This document shows, one piece after another, positions 1-7,816 of a stretch of DNA of 51,532 bases (its first letter is position 1; each line of letters starts with the position of its first letter). The notes below the pieces were generated by a model. The model saw nothing but the letters and a program-made list of their open reading frames with translations, did no database searches and was not told where the DNA came from. The position numbers were made by a program, and so were the translations under genes. This stretch comes from Planctomycetales bacterium (GTDB lineage: Bacteria > Planctomycetota > Planctomycetia > Isosphaerales > Isosphaeraceae), in assembly GCA_027452145.1 (NCBI GenBank), contig DAIDHB010000253.1, positions 1 through 51,532 of the forward strand. The letters run 5' to 3'.

Positions 1-139
1 GGCGCTGGAGGCGGCGATCATGGAGTATCTGGCGGCCCATAACGAGAATCCTCGGCCCTTCGTGTGGACCGCCGATGCCGACCTGATCCTGGATCGCGTC
101 AAGCGGGTTTGTGAGCGAATTTCCAACTCAGGACACTAG
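1..139 (+). mobile_element. Right end of an IS630-type insertion sequence
   Basis: The transposase tail ends in AACTCAGGACACTAG. Immediately after it, homology to an acyltransferase gene on the other strand begins. IS630 elements duplicate a TA dinucleotide, and a TA lies at 137-138 in the junction CTAG. The other end of the element is outside the window, so the inverted repeat and the target duplication cannot be confirmed here. Confidence 0.6.
2..139 (+). CDS. IS630-family transposase, C-terminal fragment (starts before window)
   Basis: The frame is open from the window edge to a TAG at 137-139 and gives the last 45 residues of a transposase. The tail contains [18 protein letters not shown], which matches the C-terminal signature of IS630/Tc1-like DDE transposases (family knowledge). 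The stop codon coincides with the end of the element, so the gene runs into its own terminal repeat. The catalytic core is outside the window. The downstream acyltransferase gene is cut exactly here, which supports a real insertion. Confidence 0.75.
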   Translation, partial: ALEAAIMEYLAAHNENPRPFVWTADADLILDRVKRVCERISNSGH

Positions 140-346
140 CAGCGACGTGATCAAGAACCCGCTAATCACGAAAAACAGATCCACCCCAAGCCATCCCAGG
201 GCCATCCCTGGGAAGCCAGCGTGGACGCCGAGCACCGCGATGATCGCCATCGCCCTGAGGCCGTCGAGGCTGGCGACGTGGCCGCGGCCGGGCAACCTCG
301 AGGTCGCTGTGACAGAATCGGAGGCCCGTTCGGGCGCCGTCATCAT
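128..346 (-). pseudogene. Acyltransferase-3 (OafA/YrhL-like) N-terminal fragment, cut by the IS
   Basis: The fragment of about 69 residues carries the hallmark start of integral membrane acyltransferase-3 proteins: [19 protein letters not shown] and then [18 protein letters not shown], covering the first membrane helices and the conserved LDGLRA and FFVISGFLI blocks. Full-length members have about 350-650 residues and O-acetylate or acylate surface polysaccharides. Reading stops at 128 inside the IS630 end, so the gene has lost everything after helix 2. The sugar transferase downstream suggests an exopolysaccharide context. Confidence 0.75.
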
Positions 347-946
347 GATCGGTCCCTCATCAGCTAGATGCTTTGAATCAATGCGATCGATCGAAGTGCA
401 AATGACCCGGGGCGAGACGAGATTCTCCGCTCATCGGGCAGCACCCGGCCCGGCGAACACAACTCCGTGGTGTAATGACATCGGCCGGCCCGTCGAGCGA
501 GCGGTCAAGGAACAGCGAGTCTCCGAAGGGCACCGTCCGGGCGAAGATCGGCACGGACGAACCCGCACCACTCCCTGGCGTAGCGCCAACGCTCGGGCAC
601 CGACGACCGCCGAGCAAGCTTCGGAAGCCGTGATCGCCATAATTACCACCACAACTAAAAGCATAATTTCTCGGTCAATCAAACATCAACCTCATGTTGT
701 AAATAATCACCGGACTCTTGTTTAATTGGCAGCCATTAACGCTCAACCAAGGCCGATCGCCAGGTACCATGGACCAGGCTGTTTGAAGTATTGCCGATCC
801 GGCGCCTTTTCGACAGTCCCCTCACGGATCGCCCGCCCCCACCAACCTGGCGAAGCTCCGCGCCCCGCGGCCCGGGCCGCGAGCCCACCCGGGTCACCAC
901 GGCATCGTCCGGAGGTCGCTCCGACCACGCACCCCGCGGCCCCGGC
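347..946. other. Non-coding or decayed stretch upstream of the truncated acyltransferase
   Basis: No frame here has recognisable protein similarity. The open frames have the arginine/proline/serine-rich composition of shadow frames in GC-rich DNA. An AT-rich patch lies at about 640-720 and could hold promoter elements for the minus-strand acyltransferase, but no clear -35/-10 pair was found. Confidence 0.4.
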
Positions 947-1435
947 TCATCGCGGCGGCGGCAGGGCGCGAAGCGTCTCGACGAGCGCCGCGGTCGCATC
1001 CCGGCGGCCCGCGCGTTTGGGACGGATGATGTCGTGGAACTCGTCGTCCCGGATGGCGGCGCGCAGGTCGATGACCGACGGCGCCCCGTCACCGAAGGCG
1101 TCGCCCGCGCCAGCCAGGGGAGGCTGACACTATGCCACGGGCCGCAGCGCAAGAACGACGCAGTGAATGCCAGGCTGGCCGCCAGCAAGGGCCGCCGGCC
1201 GCCCGATCCCCGGGCGGGCCAGCAGGTGGACGAACACCCAGCACGCCAACGCAGCGGCGAGGACGTAGGCCAGGGAGCCGGGCTGGCCGGGCCGGCTATA
1301 CAGGAGCAGGAACCCCAGGTTCAGCGAGGCGAGCGTCCATCGTCGGAGCCGCGAACCGCTCGCGGGGATCAGGAGCCCCAGCGCGACGACGACGAACCAC
1401 ATAGAACTGTCCCGAGTACAGATCGATACTGATCA
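947..1435 (-). pseudogene. Decayed membrane-protein gene pieces (possibly MBOAT-like start), frameshifted
   Basis: On the minus strand an ATG near 1435 begins MISIDLYSGQFY. A one-base shift then leads into WFVVVALGLLIPASG and LASLNLGFLLLY, which resembles the first two helices of a membrane-bound O-acyltransferase. After about 90 codons the similarity stops. A different frame (about 1123 to a stop at 947-949) carries a protein-like tail with GDGAPSVIDLRAAIRDDEF and ALVETLRALPPPR, of a family I do not recognise. The best reading is the remains of one or two genes of a polysaccharide-modification cluster after deletion and frameshift. The MBOAT assignment is weak. Confidence 0.3.
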
Positions 1436-2313
1436 TCGGCTCCGACGCCGCTCCCGCGGGGACCACCCCGCCCGATGTCGTGGCAACGCGCCCACGCCGG
1501 GCCGGACGCCGATGGCGAACGCCAGGACGCAGGCACCCCGGCAAGAACGATGGTGGTGGATCACCGGCCGTCCCCGAAATGTGGAGTCCCCGCCTCACCG
1601 GCAGGCCAATCCTCCCTCCGGCGATTCCACGTGGCCGTCCCCGCCCGGCATCATTTTTGCCGACAACCCAGCGTGTCTGCACTCGGCCGACCCGCCCGCC
1701 CGGCCCCGCCGGTCCCGGGGCGAGCCAGCCCCACGCCCACGCCAGCCGAGGGAATGGACCGCAGCCCGCACGGAGGGTACGCCTCGCGACCAGAGCCCCC
1801 CGCCCGGTTCGATCCGTCTCCCCCGCCGCCCGCCCGTCGGCCGCCCGCCGGGCCCGATTTCGAACCAGCAAACCGACGTCCGCGGCGTCCTTGATGCCGA
1901 AAATCAACACGGTTCCGCCATCGGGGAGGCTTGATTGACGGGCGGAAAACCCGGTGTTAAGCTGGGCTCCGCATGGTTTATCACTCTCTCGCGTAAGTCA
2001 TGCCTGGCCAGCCTGGTATCGTCCGGCGCGGGCCTCCAATCCCCCGGAACACCGTCTAGCCACGGGTCCGGCCATCCGGACCGAAGGTCCGGGGCCCCTC
2101 CCGCCCGGGACCCGCCTGCATGACTCGGCGCATTTGTCCGACGCGACGTGTCGTCCCGAACTTGTCATGCTTCCGGCTCCCGAGTGATTGGGTTATAAAA
2201 ATCTGAATCACATGGAACTCAATAGCCCGTAGTGGGATTGGACCGAGATCGATGCGACCGCAGCCCGAAATCGAGAGCCCGCAGCGAGAGCGTCCCACGG
2301 AGATCCCGCCCCG
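1436..2313. other. Long intergenic stretch, no convincing gene
   Basis: All open frames are low-complexity R/P/G/A translations. A short AT-rich segment at 2190-2215 (GGTTATAAAAATC) lies about 100 bases before the sugar transferase and is a possible -10 region, but no well-spaced -35 accompanies it. No RNA gene or repeat was recognised. Confidence 0.4.
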
Positions 2314-3060
2314 ATGAGTACGCTGTCTTCGACCCCCATGCCCCCCATGACCCAGGCGACGCTGGAATCCACGTCGATTGCCCAGGATCAGGCGGCCCTC
2401 GCGGTCCCCGTCCCCTGGCGCAGCGACTGGCTCACGGCGGAAGGGTTCCGGCAAGTGGTCAAGCGGGCCATCGACGTGGCCGGCGCGCTCACGGGGCTGA
2501 TCCTCCTGTGGCCCCTGATGGTGGTCGTCGCCCTGGCGATCAAATTCACCTCCCGCGGCCCGATCCTGTTCCAGCAGGCCCGCCGCGGCTACAAGGGGCG
2601 GGTCTTCCAGGTCCTCAAGTTCCGCACGATGACCACCGACGCCGAGCAGCGGCTGGTCGACCTGGAGAGCAGCAACGAGTCGGCCGGCGGCGTGCTGTTC
2701 AAGCTCCGCAACGACCCGCGGGTCACCCCGCTGGGCGCGTTCCTCCGCCGCACCAGCCTCGATGAGCTGCCCCAGCTCGTCAACGTCCTGTTCGGCCAGA
2801 TGAGCCTGGTCGGCCCCCGGCCGCTCCAGATCCGCGACAGCGACAAGCTCCAGGACACCGACCCGGTCGCCTACCGCCGCCGGCTCGACGTCCTGCCCGG
2901 CGTCACCGGCCCCTGGCAGGTCGGCGGTCGCAGCGAGCTGGACTACTCGCGGATGATCGAGCTCGATGTCGAGTACGTCGAGACCTGGTCCCTCGCCCGC
3001 GACCTCCAGATCATCTGCAAGACCTTCCTGGTCGTCCTGTTCCGCAAGGGAGCGTACTGA
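2314..3060 (+). CDS. Bacterial sugar transferase (exopolysaccharide priming glycosyltransferase)
   Basis: This 248-residue protein matches the monotopic phosphoglycosyl transferase family (bacterial sugar transferase domain), which moves a sugar-1-phosphate from a nucleotide sugar onto undecaprenyl phosphate at the inner membrane to start exopolysaccharide synthesis. One membrane segment lies near residues 48-72 (AGALTGLILLWPLMVVVALA). The family signatures follow: FQVLKFRTM, LRRTSLDELPQLVNVL, MSLVGPRPL and GVTGPWQVGGRSELDY. It is the short form without the extra N-terminal helices of WbaP-type enzymes. The ATG at 2314 has GGAG about 11 bases upstream. A terminator follows, so it appears to be a single-gene unit beside a decayed polysaccharide-modification region. 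The substrate sugar cannot be told. Confidence 0.92.
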   Translation: MSTLSSTPMPPMTQATLESTSIAQDQAALAVPVPWRSDWLTAEGFRQVVKRAIDVAGALTGLILLWPLMVVVALAIKFTSRGPILFQQARRGYKGRVFQVLKFRTMTTDAEQRLVDLESSNESAGGVLFKLRNDPRVTPLGAFLRRTSLDELPQLVNVLFGQMSLVGPRPLQIRDSDKLQDTDPVAYRRRLDVLPGVTGPWQVGGRSELDYSRMIELDVEYVETWSLARDLQIICKTFLVVLFRKGAY

Positions 3061-3151
3061 GCTTCCCAGCACCGCGCAACGCGTTGCCCGGTCCACCGCG
3101 AACGTAACGACCTGTTAACCGGATCCAAATCGACCTGCCGATCATCCCTCG

Positions 3152-3182
3152 CCACCCGGCCCCCGGGTGGCTTTCTCGTTTC
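3152..3182 (+). terminator. Rho-independent terminator after the sugar transferase
   Basis: A perfect 8-bp stem, CCACCCGG and CCGGGTGG with a CCC loop, is followed by CTTTCTCGTTT. It lies 92 bases after the stop codon. Confidence 0.75.
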
Positions 3183-3220
3183 TGCACCGCCATCATAGCC
3201 GGGGCCGACGGTGCCGGTAG

Positions 3221-3250
3221 GACGCGACGCGACGCGACGCGACGCGATGC
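3221..3250. repeat. GACGC pentamer microsatellite
   Basis: Five perfect GACGC units (3221-3245) and a sixth with one change (GATGC) stand in the leader region upstream of the sulfurylase gene. No function is implied. Confidence 0.8.
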
Positions 3251-3367
3251 TCGCGGCGGCATCCCCGATCGAACCGGCGATCCGGCCAGCCCCGAGGCCC
3301 GGCCCCGGAGATAGAAATCCGTTTCAAACAGGGACAGGCTTCGGGGCTTCGAGGGACCCACCCCTTT

Positions 3368-5251
3368 TTGAATCACCGTCTAACCCTTCACCACCACCGC
3401 GGATCCGACCGCCACGCCGCTCGACGCGACCTGACGCGACCCGGCATCCGCCCTCGTCCCGAAAGGAAGTTCACCATTACTACCAAAGCCACCCCCCAGA
3501 ACCGCCCGTCCGCGCAGGGCGGCGCCCTGAACACCCCCTACGGCGGGGCCCTGGTCGACCTGATCGTCCCCGAGACGCGGGCCGCCGAGATGAAGGCGAC
3601 CGCCAAGGACCACGCCAGCCTCACCCTCGACGAGCGCGGGCTCTGCGACCTCGAGCTCCTGGCCGTCGGCGGCTTCTCTCCCCTCAAGTCGTTCCTCGGC
3701 AAGGCCGACTACGAGCGCGTCGTCGCCGAGGAGCGGCTGGCCGACGGCACCCTCTGGCCCCTGCCGGTCACCCTGCCCGTCACGCCCGGCGACGGCGTCG
3801 CCGAGGGCAAGCCCCTGGCCCTGCGCGACGTCTACGGCAACCTGCTGGCGTTCCTCCACGTCGAGGAGATCTACGCCTACGACAAGGACGCCGAGGCCCG
3901 CGGCGCCTACGGCTCGACCGACGACAAGCATCCCTCGGTCGCCCGCCTCGGCCGCCAGGCCGGCCACTATGCCTCGGGCCGCCTCGAGGTGATCCGCGTC
4001 CCGCCCCACTACGACTTCGTCGAGCTCCGCCGCACCCCGAAGGAGCTCCGCGACCACTTCAATTCGCTGGGCTGGAGCAAGATCGTCGCCTTCCAGACCC
4101 GCAACCCCCTGCACCGCGCCCACGAGGAGCTCACCAAGCGCGCCGCCCAGCAGATCGGCGGCGGCCTCCTGATCCACCCGGTCGTCGGCGTCACCAAGCC
4201 GGGCGACGTCGACCACTACACCCGCGTCCGCTGCTACCGGGCGCTGGTCGACAACTACTACGAGCCGGGCAGCGTCGTGCTCAGCCTGCTCCCCCTGGCG
4301 ATGCGCATGGCCGGCCCGCGCGAGGTCCTGCTCCACGCGATCATCCGCCGCAACTACGGCTGCACCCACTTCATCGTCGGCCGCGACCACGCCGGACCCG
4401 GCAAGGACTCGACCGGCAAGCCGTTCTACGAGCCCTACGCCGCCCAGGAGGCGATGGGCAAGCACAAGGCCGAGATCGGCATGGAGATGGTCGACTTCAA
4501 GCAGATGGTCTACCTCCCCGACGAGGGGCGCTATTCCCCCGTCGACGAGGTCCCCGCCGGCGCGAAGACGGCCGACATCTCCGGCACCCAGGTCCGCGAC
4601 AACTACCTGGCCAAGGGGTTGCAGCTCCCCGAGTGGTTCAGCCGCCCGGCGGTCGCCGAGATCCTCAATGAGACCAACCCGCCGAAGTTCCGCCAGGGCC
4701 TGACCATCTGGTTCACCGGGCTCTCCGGCTCGGGCAAGAGCACCGTCGCCCACGCCCTGATCGAGCGCCTGGCCGAGTTCGGCCGCAATTGCTCGCTCCT
4801 GGACGGCGACGAGATCCGCACCCACCTCTCCAAGGGGCTGGGCTTCACCAAGGAAGACCGCGACACCAACATCCGCCGCGTCGGCTACGTCGCCGGCCTC
4901 GTCGCCCAGCACGGCGGCACCACGCTCTGCTCCGTCATCAGCCCGTATCGCGCCATCCGCGACGAGGCGCGCAAGATGTCGAAGGGCAACTTCGTCGAGG
5001 TTTATTGCAGCACCCCGGTCGAGGTCTGCGAACAGCGCGACGTCAAGGGGATGTACGCCAAGGCCCGCGCGGCCGTCGCCGAGGGCAAGCCCATGGGCTT
5101 CACCGGCGTCGACGACCCCTACGAGCCGCCGGCCAACCCCGAGGTCACCATCGACACCGGCAGCCTCTCCGTCCAGCAGTGCGTCGACGCCATCGTCGAG
5201 AAGCTGCTGGAGCTCGGCTACGTCCTGCCCCACGGCCACATCGCCGAGTGA
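3368..5251 (+). CDS. sat: Bifunctional sulfate adenylyltransferase / adenylylsulfate kinase
   Basis: The protein activates sulfate: the N-terminal ATP sulfurylase makes adenosine 5'-phosphosulfate, and the C-terminal kinase phosphorylates it to PAPS. The sulfurylase half shows the QTRNPLHRAHEE nucleotide-binding motif near residue 243 and GRDHAGPGKD further on. The kinase half has a P-loop GLSGSGKS at 451-458 and the DGDEIR and GVDDPYEPP blocks. The SAT-then-kinase order resembles fungal and Aquifex-type enzymes, not human PAPSS. The start is doubtful. The ATG at 3368 adds about 36 unlikely residues, and no ATG, GTG or TTG lies between it and the conserved LNTPYGG. An AAAGGAAG ribosome site at 3462-3469 sits 6 bases before an in-frame ATT at 3476. 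A terminator follows the gene. Confidence 0.95.
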   Translation: MNHRLTLHHHRGSDRHAARRDLTRPGIRPRPERKFTITTKATPQNRPSAQGGALNTPYGGALVDLIVPETRAAEMKATAKDHASLTLDERGLCDLELLAVGGFSPLKSFLGKADYERVVAEERLADGTLWPLPVTLPVTPGDGVAEGKPLALRDVYGNLLAFLHVEEIYAYDKDAEARGAYGSTDDKHPSVARLGRQAGHYASGRLEVIRVPPHYDFVELRRTPKELRDHFNSLGWSKIVAFQTRNPLHRAHEELTKRAAQQIGGGLLIHPVVGVTKPGDVDHYTRVRCYRALVDNYYEPGSVVLSLLPLAMRMAGPREVLLHAIIRRNYGCTHFIVGRDHAGPGKDSTGKPFYEPYAAQEAMGKHKAEIGMEMVDFKQMVYLPDEGRYSPVDEVPAGAKTADISGTQVRDNYLAKGLQLPEWFSRPAVAEILNETNPPKFRQGLTIWFTGLSGSGKSTVAHALIERLAEFGRNCSLLDGDEIRTHLSKGLGFTKEDRDTNIRRVGYVAGLVAQHGGTTLCSVISPYRAIRDEARKMSKGNFVEVYCSTPVEVCEQRDVKGMYAKARAAVAEGKPMGFTGVDDPYEPPANPEVTIDTGSLSVQQCVDAIVEKLLELGYVLPHGHIAE

Positions 5252-5299
5252 AGCCGCGCGATACGATGCGCCTCGCAAGACGACATCCCGAAATCCCCA

Positions 5300-5347
5300 C
5301 GGCCCGGCCGCCCCGACTCGCTCGGGGCCGCCGGGCCGCTTTCGTTT
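5300..5347 (+). terminator. Strong rho-independent terminator after sat
   Basis: A 17-bp GC-rich stem (5300-5316 with 5322-5338, one mismatch) has a CTCGC loop and is followed by CTTTCGTTT. It separates sat from the blaI promoter. Confidence 0.85.
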
Positions 5348-5363
5348 GCCACAGGGCCGGCCC

Positions 5364-5391
5364 TTGACAGCATCTTGACGACACGTATAGT
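5364..5391 (+). promoter_or_regulatory. Sigma-70 promoter of the blaI-M56 operon
   Basis: TTGACA at 5364-5369 and TATAGT at 5386-5391 are separated by 16 bases. The -10 box lies inside the first of two repeated BlaI-type dyads, as expected for an autoregulated repressor promoter. Confidence 0.8.
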
Positions 5392-5416
5392 CAATAGATA
5401 GACGACACGTGTCGTC
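5377..5416. promoter_or_regulatory. Paired operators for the BlaI-type repressor
   Basis: Site 2 (5401-5416) is the perfect palindrome GACGACACGTGTCGTC. Site 1 (5377-5392) is GACGACACGTATAGTC, an imperfect copy in the same phase 24 bases upstream that overlaps the -10 box. The core ACACGTGT is in the style of BlaI/MecI dyads (family knowledge). Autorepression is inferred. Confidence 0.75.
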
Positions 5417-5457
5417 AGGACGGCGGGACGACCAGGGCGGACGGAGGGCACCGACCG

Positions 5458-5895
5458 ATGGCCCGGAGGCGCGAGACGATCGGCCGCGAGGAGATGCGAA
5501 TCCTCCGGTACGTGGCCGACCACCACCCGGTGTCGGTGCGCGAGGTGGCCGATCACGTCGCGGCGACCGAGGGCAAGGCACGGACGACCGTGTTGACCGT
5601 GATGGAGCGCCTCCGCGAGAAGGGCTATCTCTCGCGCCGGATGAAGGGCGGCGTGTACCGCTACAGCCCCCGGCGGTCGCACGCCGACGTCCTGCGCAGC
5701 CTCGTGGCCGACTTCGTCCGCGAGGCGCTCGGCGGCTCGGTCTCGCCCTTCGTGGCCTATCTGGCCGAGGACGCCGAGCTGAATGACGAGCAGGTCCGCG
5801 AGCTGGCGCGCCTGGTCGCCGACCTCGAGACCCAGCGGGCCGAGCCGGAGGAAGACCATCATGGGACCGGCGATAGCGATCGATCGGCTCAATGA
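5458..5895 (+). CDS. BlaI/MecI/CopY-family transcriptional repressor
   Basis: This 145-residue winged-helix protein has the family layout: an N-terminal HTH (EEMRILRYVADHHPVSVREV, then RTTVLTVMERLREKGYLSRR) and a C-terminal dimerisation helix. Members repress their own operon and are removed by cleavage when the partner M56 sensor-protease is activated. The ATG at 5458 is preceded by GGAGGG at 5443-5448. Two operator copies lie in the promoter. The gene overlaps the M56 gene by 35 bases, indicating translational coupling. The regulated stress is not evident, and no beta-lactamase gene is nearby, so resistance should not be assumed. Confidence 0.92.
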   Translation: MARRRETIGREEMRILRYVADHHPVSVREVADHVAATEGKARTTVLTVMERLREKGYLSRRMKGGVYRYSPRRSHADVLRSLVADFVREALGGSVSPFVAYLAEDAELNDEQVRELARLVADLETQRAEPEEDHHGTGDSDRSAQ

Positions 5896-7735
5896 GCTGG
5901 CGGAAGTCTGGTCGGCCGCGATGCTCCGCGCGACCTGGCAGGGCGGCCTTCTGATCGCCGCGGCCTGGGCGCTGGCGAGCTGGCGGCGCGGGCCGTCGCC
6001 TCGCGTCGCGTGCTGGTTCTGGCGGCTGGCCGACCTCAAGCTGATCGTCGCCCTCTTCTGGGCGAGCCCGCTGCTCCTGCCGCTCCTGCCGCCTGGCGGG
6101 GCTGACACCCGCGCGACTATCCCTGTCGTGCACGTCGACTCGACCGCGGCCCTCGGCCCGGATCATCCCACGCCCGCGGACATCGAGGTCGACGAGGGTC
6201 GGACACACCAGGGCATGACACCCGCGAGCCTGCTGCTCCTGGCCTGGCTGGCCGGCGTGCTCGGCGCGGCGGTACTGGCGGCCCGCGGGGCGATCGACGT
6301 CGCCCGGCTGCGGCGTTCGTGCTCGCCGGTCGACCGACCCGACCTCTGCGCGTCGGCCCATGACCTCGCCCGCGCGATCGGCCTGCGAAGGATCCCCGAG
6401 CTGCTGTCCGGCCCGCACGTGGACCGGCCGATGCTCGTCGGCGCGATCCGCCCGGCGATCCTGCTCCCGCCCGCGATGCACAACGGCGAAACCTCGGGCG
6501 ATGCGCTGCGAGCGGTCCTGGCGCACGAGCTGGCGCACGTCCGCCGCGGCGACCTGGCCTGGATGCGGCTGTCGGCCGTCGTCCGGGCGCTGTTCTTCTT
6601 CCACCCGCTCGTCCGGCTGGCGCATCGCGAGGCAACCCTGGCGCGCGAGGCGGACTGCGACGCCCTGGCGCTCGAAGCGTCGGGCATCCGGCCGTCGGCC
6701 TACGGGCGCATCCTCCTGGACTTCGCCGCCGGGGGCGCGGGGCGGACCGCTCTCCCGGCGTCGGCCATCGGCATGGCCGGCCCGGCCGGCATCCTCAAGC
6801 GGAGGCTCATTGCCATGAAGATGTCTCAGCATCAGCAACCGTCCCACTGCCGTCGGGTCTCCTGGACCGCCGCCCTGCTGCTGGCCGGGGCCGTCGGCGT
6901 GGTCCCCTGGCAGCTCGTTCCCCGCCCCGCGCGGGCTCAGGACGAGCCGCACGCCCCGCCGTCCGACTCCGGACAGGCTCACGTCACTCCGGCCGAGCGG
7001 ATCAAGCTCGCCGAGGCGCGGCTCGCGGTCGCCCGGGCGCACCTCAAGGTCGCCGAGATCGGCGTCAAGCAGGCCCAGGCCCAGGCCGAGTCCGCCGCTG
7101 CTCGACTCGAATACCGCAAGAAACAATGGGAACGCATCCTGCATCTGCACCAGAAGAGTGCAATCGAGTTTGCTCCGGTTGAGGAGGAGCACGAGCGCTT
7201 TATAGTCGCGATGGCCGAGTTGGTGACCGCGCGGCACGAGGTCGAGACCGAACGCGCCCATGCGGTCAAGGCCGAGGCTGATGTCCGCGAGGCTGAAGGT
7301 TTCCACGACCTCGCCGTCGCCGAGTCGCACGTTACCCCGGACGCTCGCGACTCGCTCAAGGCGGTTCGAACTCGCCTCGACAATGCCCGCCTCCAAGTCG
7401 CTCGCGCGGAGGTTCTGGTCGCCCGCGAGGACGTCCGCAGGGCAGAAGCGGACGGCACTCGTGCAGCCCAAATGGTGAAATCTCGCGTACGTTTCATCGA
7501 CCACCTCTCGGACTTAGTCGCCATGAAGGCCATCGAGCAGCGGGTTGTCGAGGAACACAAATCGAAGCTGACCGAAGCCCGCAAGGCCGAGCAGGCCGCC
7601 GCCGCCGCCATCGAGCAGGCCCGCGCCCGCCTCAGGGCCGCCCAGGCGAAGCTCAGCACCGTCGAATCCGCCAGCCCGCCTGAACCAGGGCCCGCGGCCC
7701 CGACGCGCGTACCGCGTCGGGACCCTTCGCGCTGA
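5861..7735 (+). CDS. M56 (BlaR1-like) membrane metallopeptidase with C-terminal coiled-coil domain
   Basis: This is the sensor-protease partner of the BlaI repressor. There are membrane segments near residues 20-40, 60-80 and 118-143. The zinc site HELAH is at 222-226 and the downstream acidic ligand motif is in READCDALAL. A last hydrophobic segment lies at about 335-355 (AALLLAGAVGVVPWQL). In BlaR1 a penicillin-binding domain follows; here the outside part is about 250 residues of charged, alanine-rich coiled coil with adaptor-like helical hairpins (ARLAVARAHLKVAE, IEQARARLRAAQAKL). The input is therefore not a beta-lactam by this route. The ATG at 5861 with GGAGGAAG at 5847-5854 was preferred to an upstream in-frame ATG at 5783. 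The next gene repeats the tail domain. Confidence 0.88.
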   Translation: MGPAIAIDRLNELAEVWSAAMLRATWQGGLLIAAAWALASWRRGPSPRVACWFWRLADLKLIVALFWASPLLLPLLPPGGADTRATIPVVHVDSTAALGPDHPTPADIEVDEGRTHQGMTPASLLLLAWLAGVLGAAVLAARGAIDVARLRRSCSPVDRPDLCASAHDLARAIGLRRIPELLSGPHVDRPMLVGAIRPAILLPPAMHNGETSGDALRAVLAHELAHVRRGDLAWMRLSAVVRALFFFHPLVRLAHREATLAREADCDALALEASGIRPSAYGRILLDFAAGGAGRTALPASAIGMAGPAGILKRRLIAMKMSQHQQPSHCRRVSWTAALLLAGAVGVVPWQLVPRPARAQDEPHAPPSDSGQAHVTPAERIKLAEARLAVARAHLKVAEIGVKQAQAQAESAAARLEYRKKQWERILHLHQKSAIEFAPVEEEHERFIVAMAELVTARHEVETERAHAVKAEADVREAEGFHDLAVAESHVTPDARDSLKAVRTRLDNARLQVARAEVLVAREDVRRAEADGTRAAQMVKSRVRFIDHLSDLVAMKAIEQRVVEEHKSKLTEARKAEQAAAAAIEQARARLRAAQAKLSTVESASPPEPGPAAPTRVPRRDPSR

Positions 7736-7816
7736 CGTCACCCCGAATCGCGGATATCCTGATACCAGGCTGGTCCCTGCCAGACCGGCCTGTATCTTGA
7801 AGCGGGGTCTGTCGCG

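Noticed and set aside
111..725. A 204-codon plus-strand frame at the left edge
   Set aside because: It lies opposite the acyltransferase fragment and continues into R/T/A-rich sequence with no motif.
1801..1830. tRNA-like T-loop sequence GGTTCGATCC
   Set aside because: No acceptor stem, anticodon arm or D-arm can be folded around it.
3380..7504. A minus-strand open frame of over 1300 codons opposite sat, blaI and the M56 gene
   Set aside because: It crosses three well-supported genes and has no recognisable domain. Long antisense frames are expected in DNA of this GC content.
5458..7735. Beta-lactam resistance operon
   Set aside because: The M56 protein lacks the penicillin-binding sensor domain and no beta-lactamase or PBP gene lies nearby.
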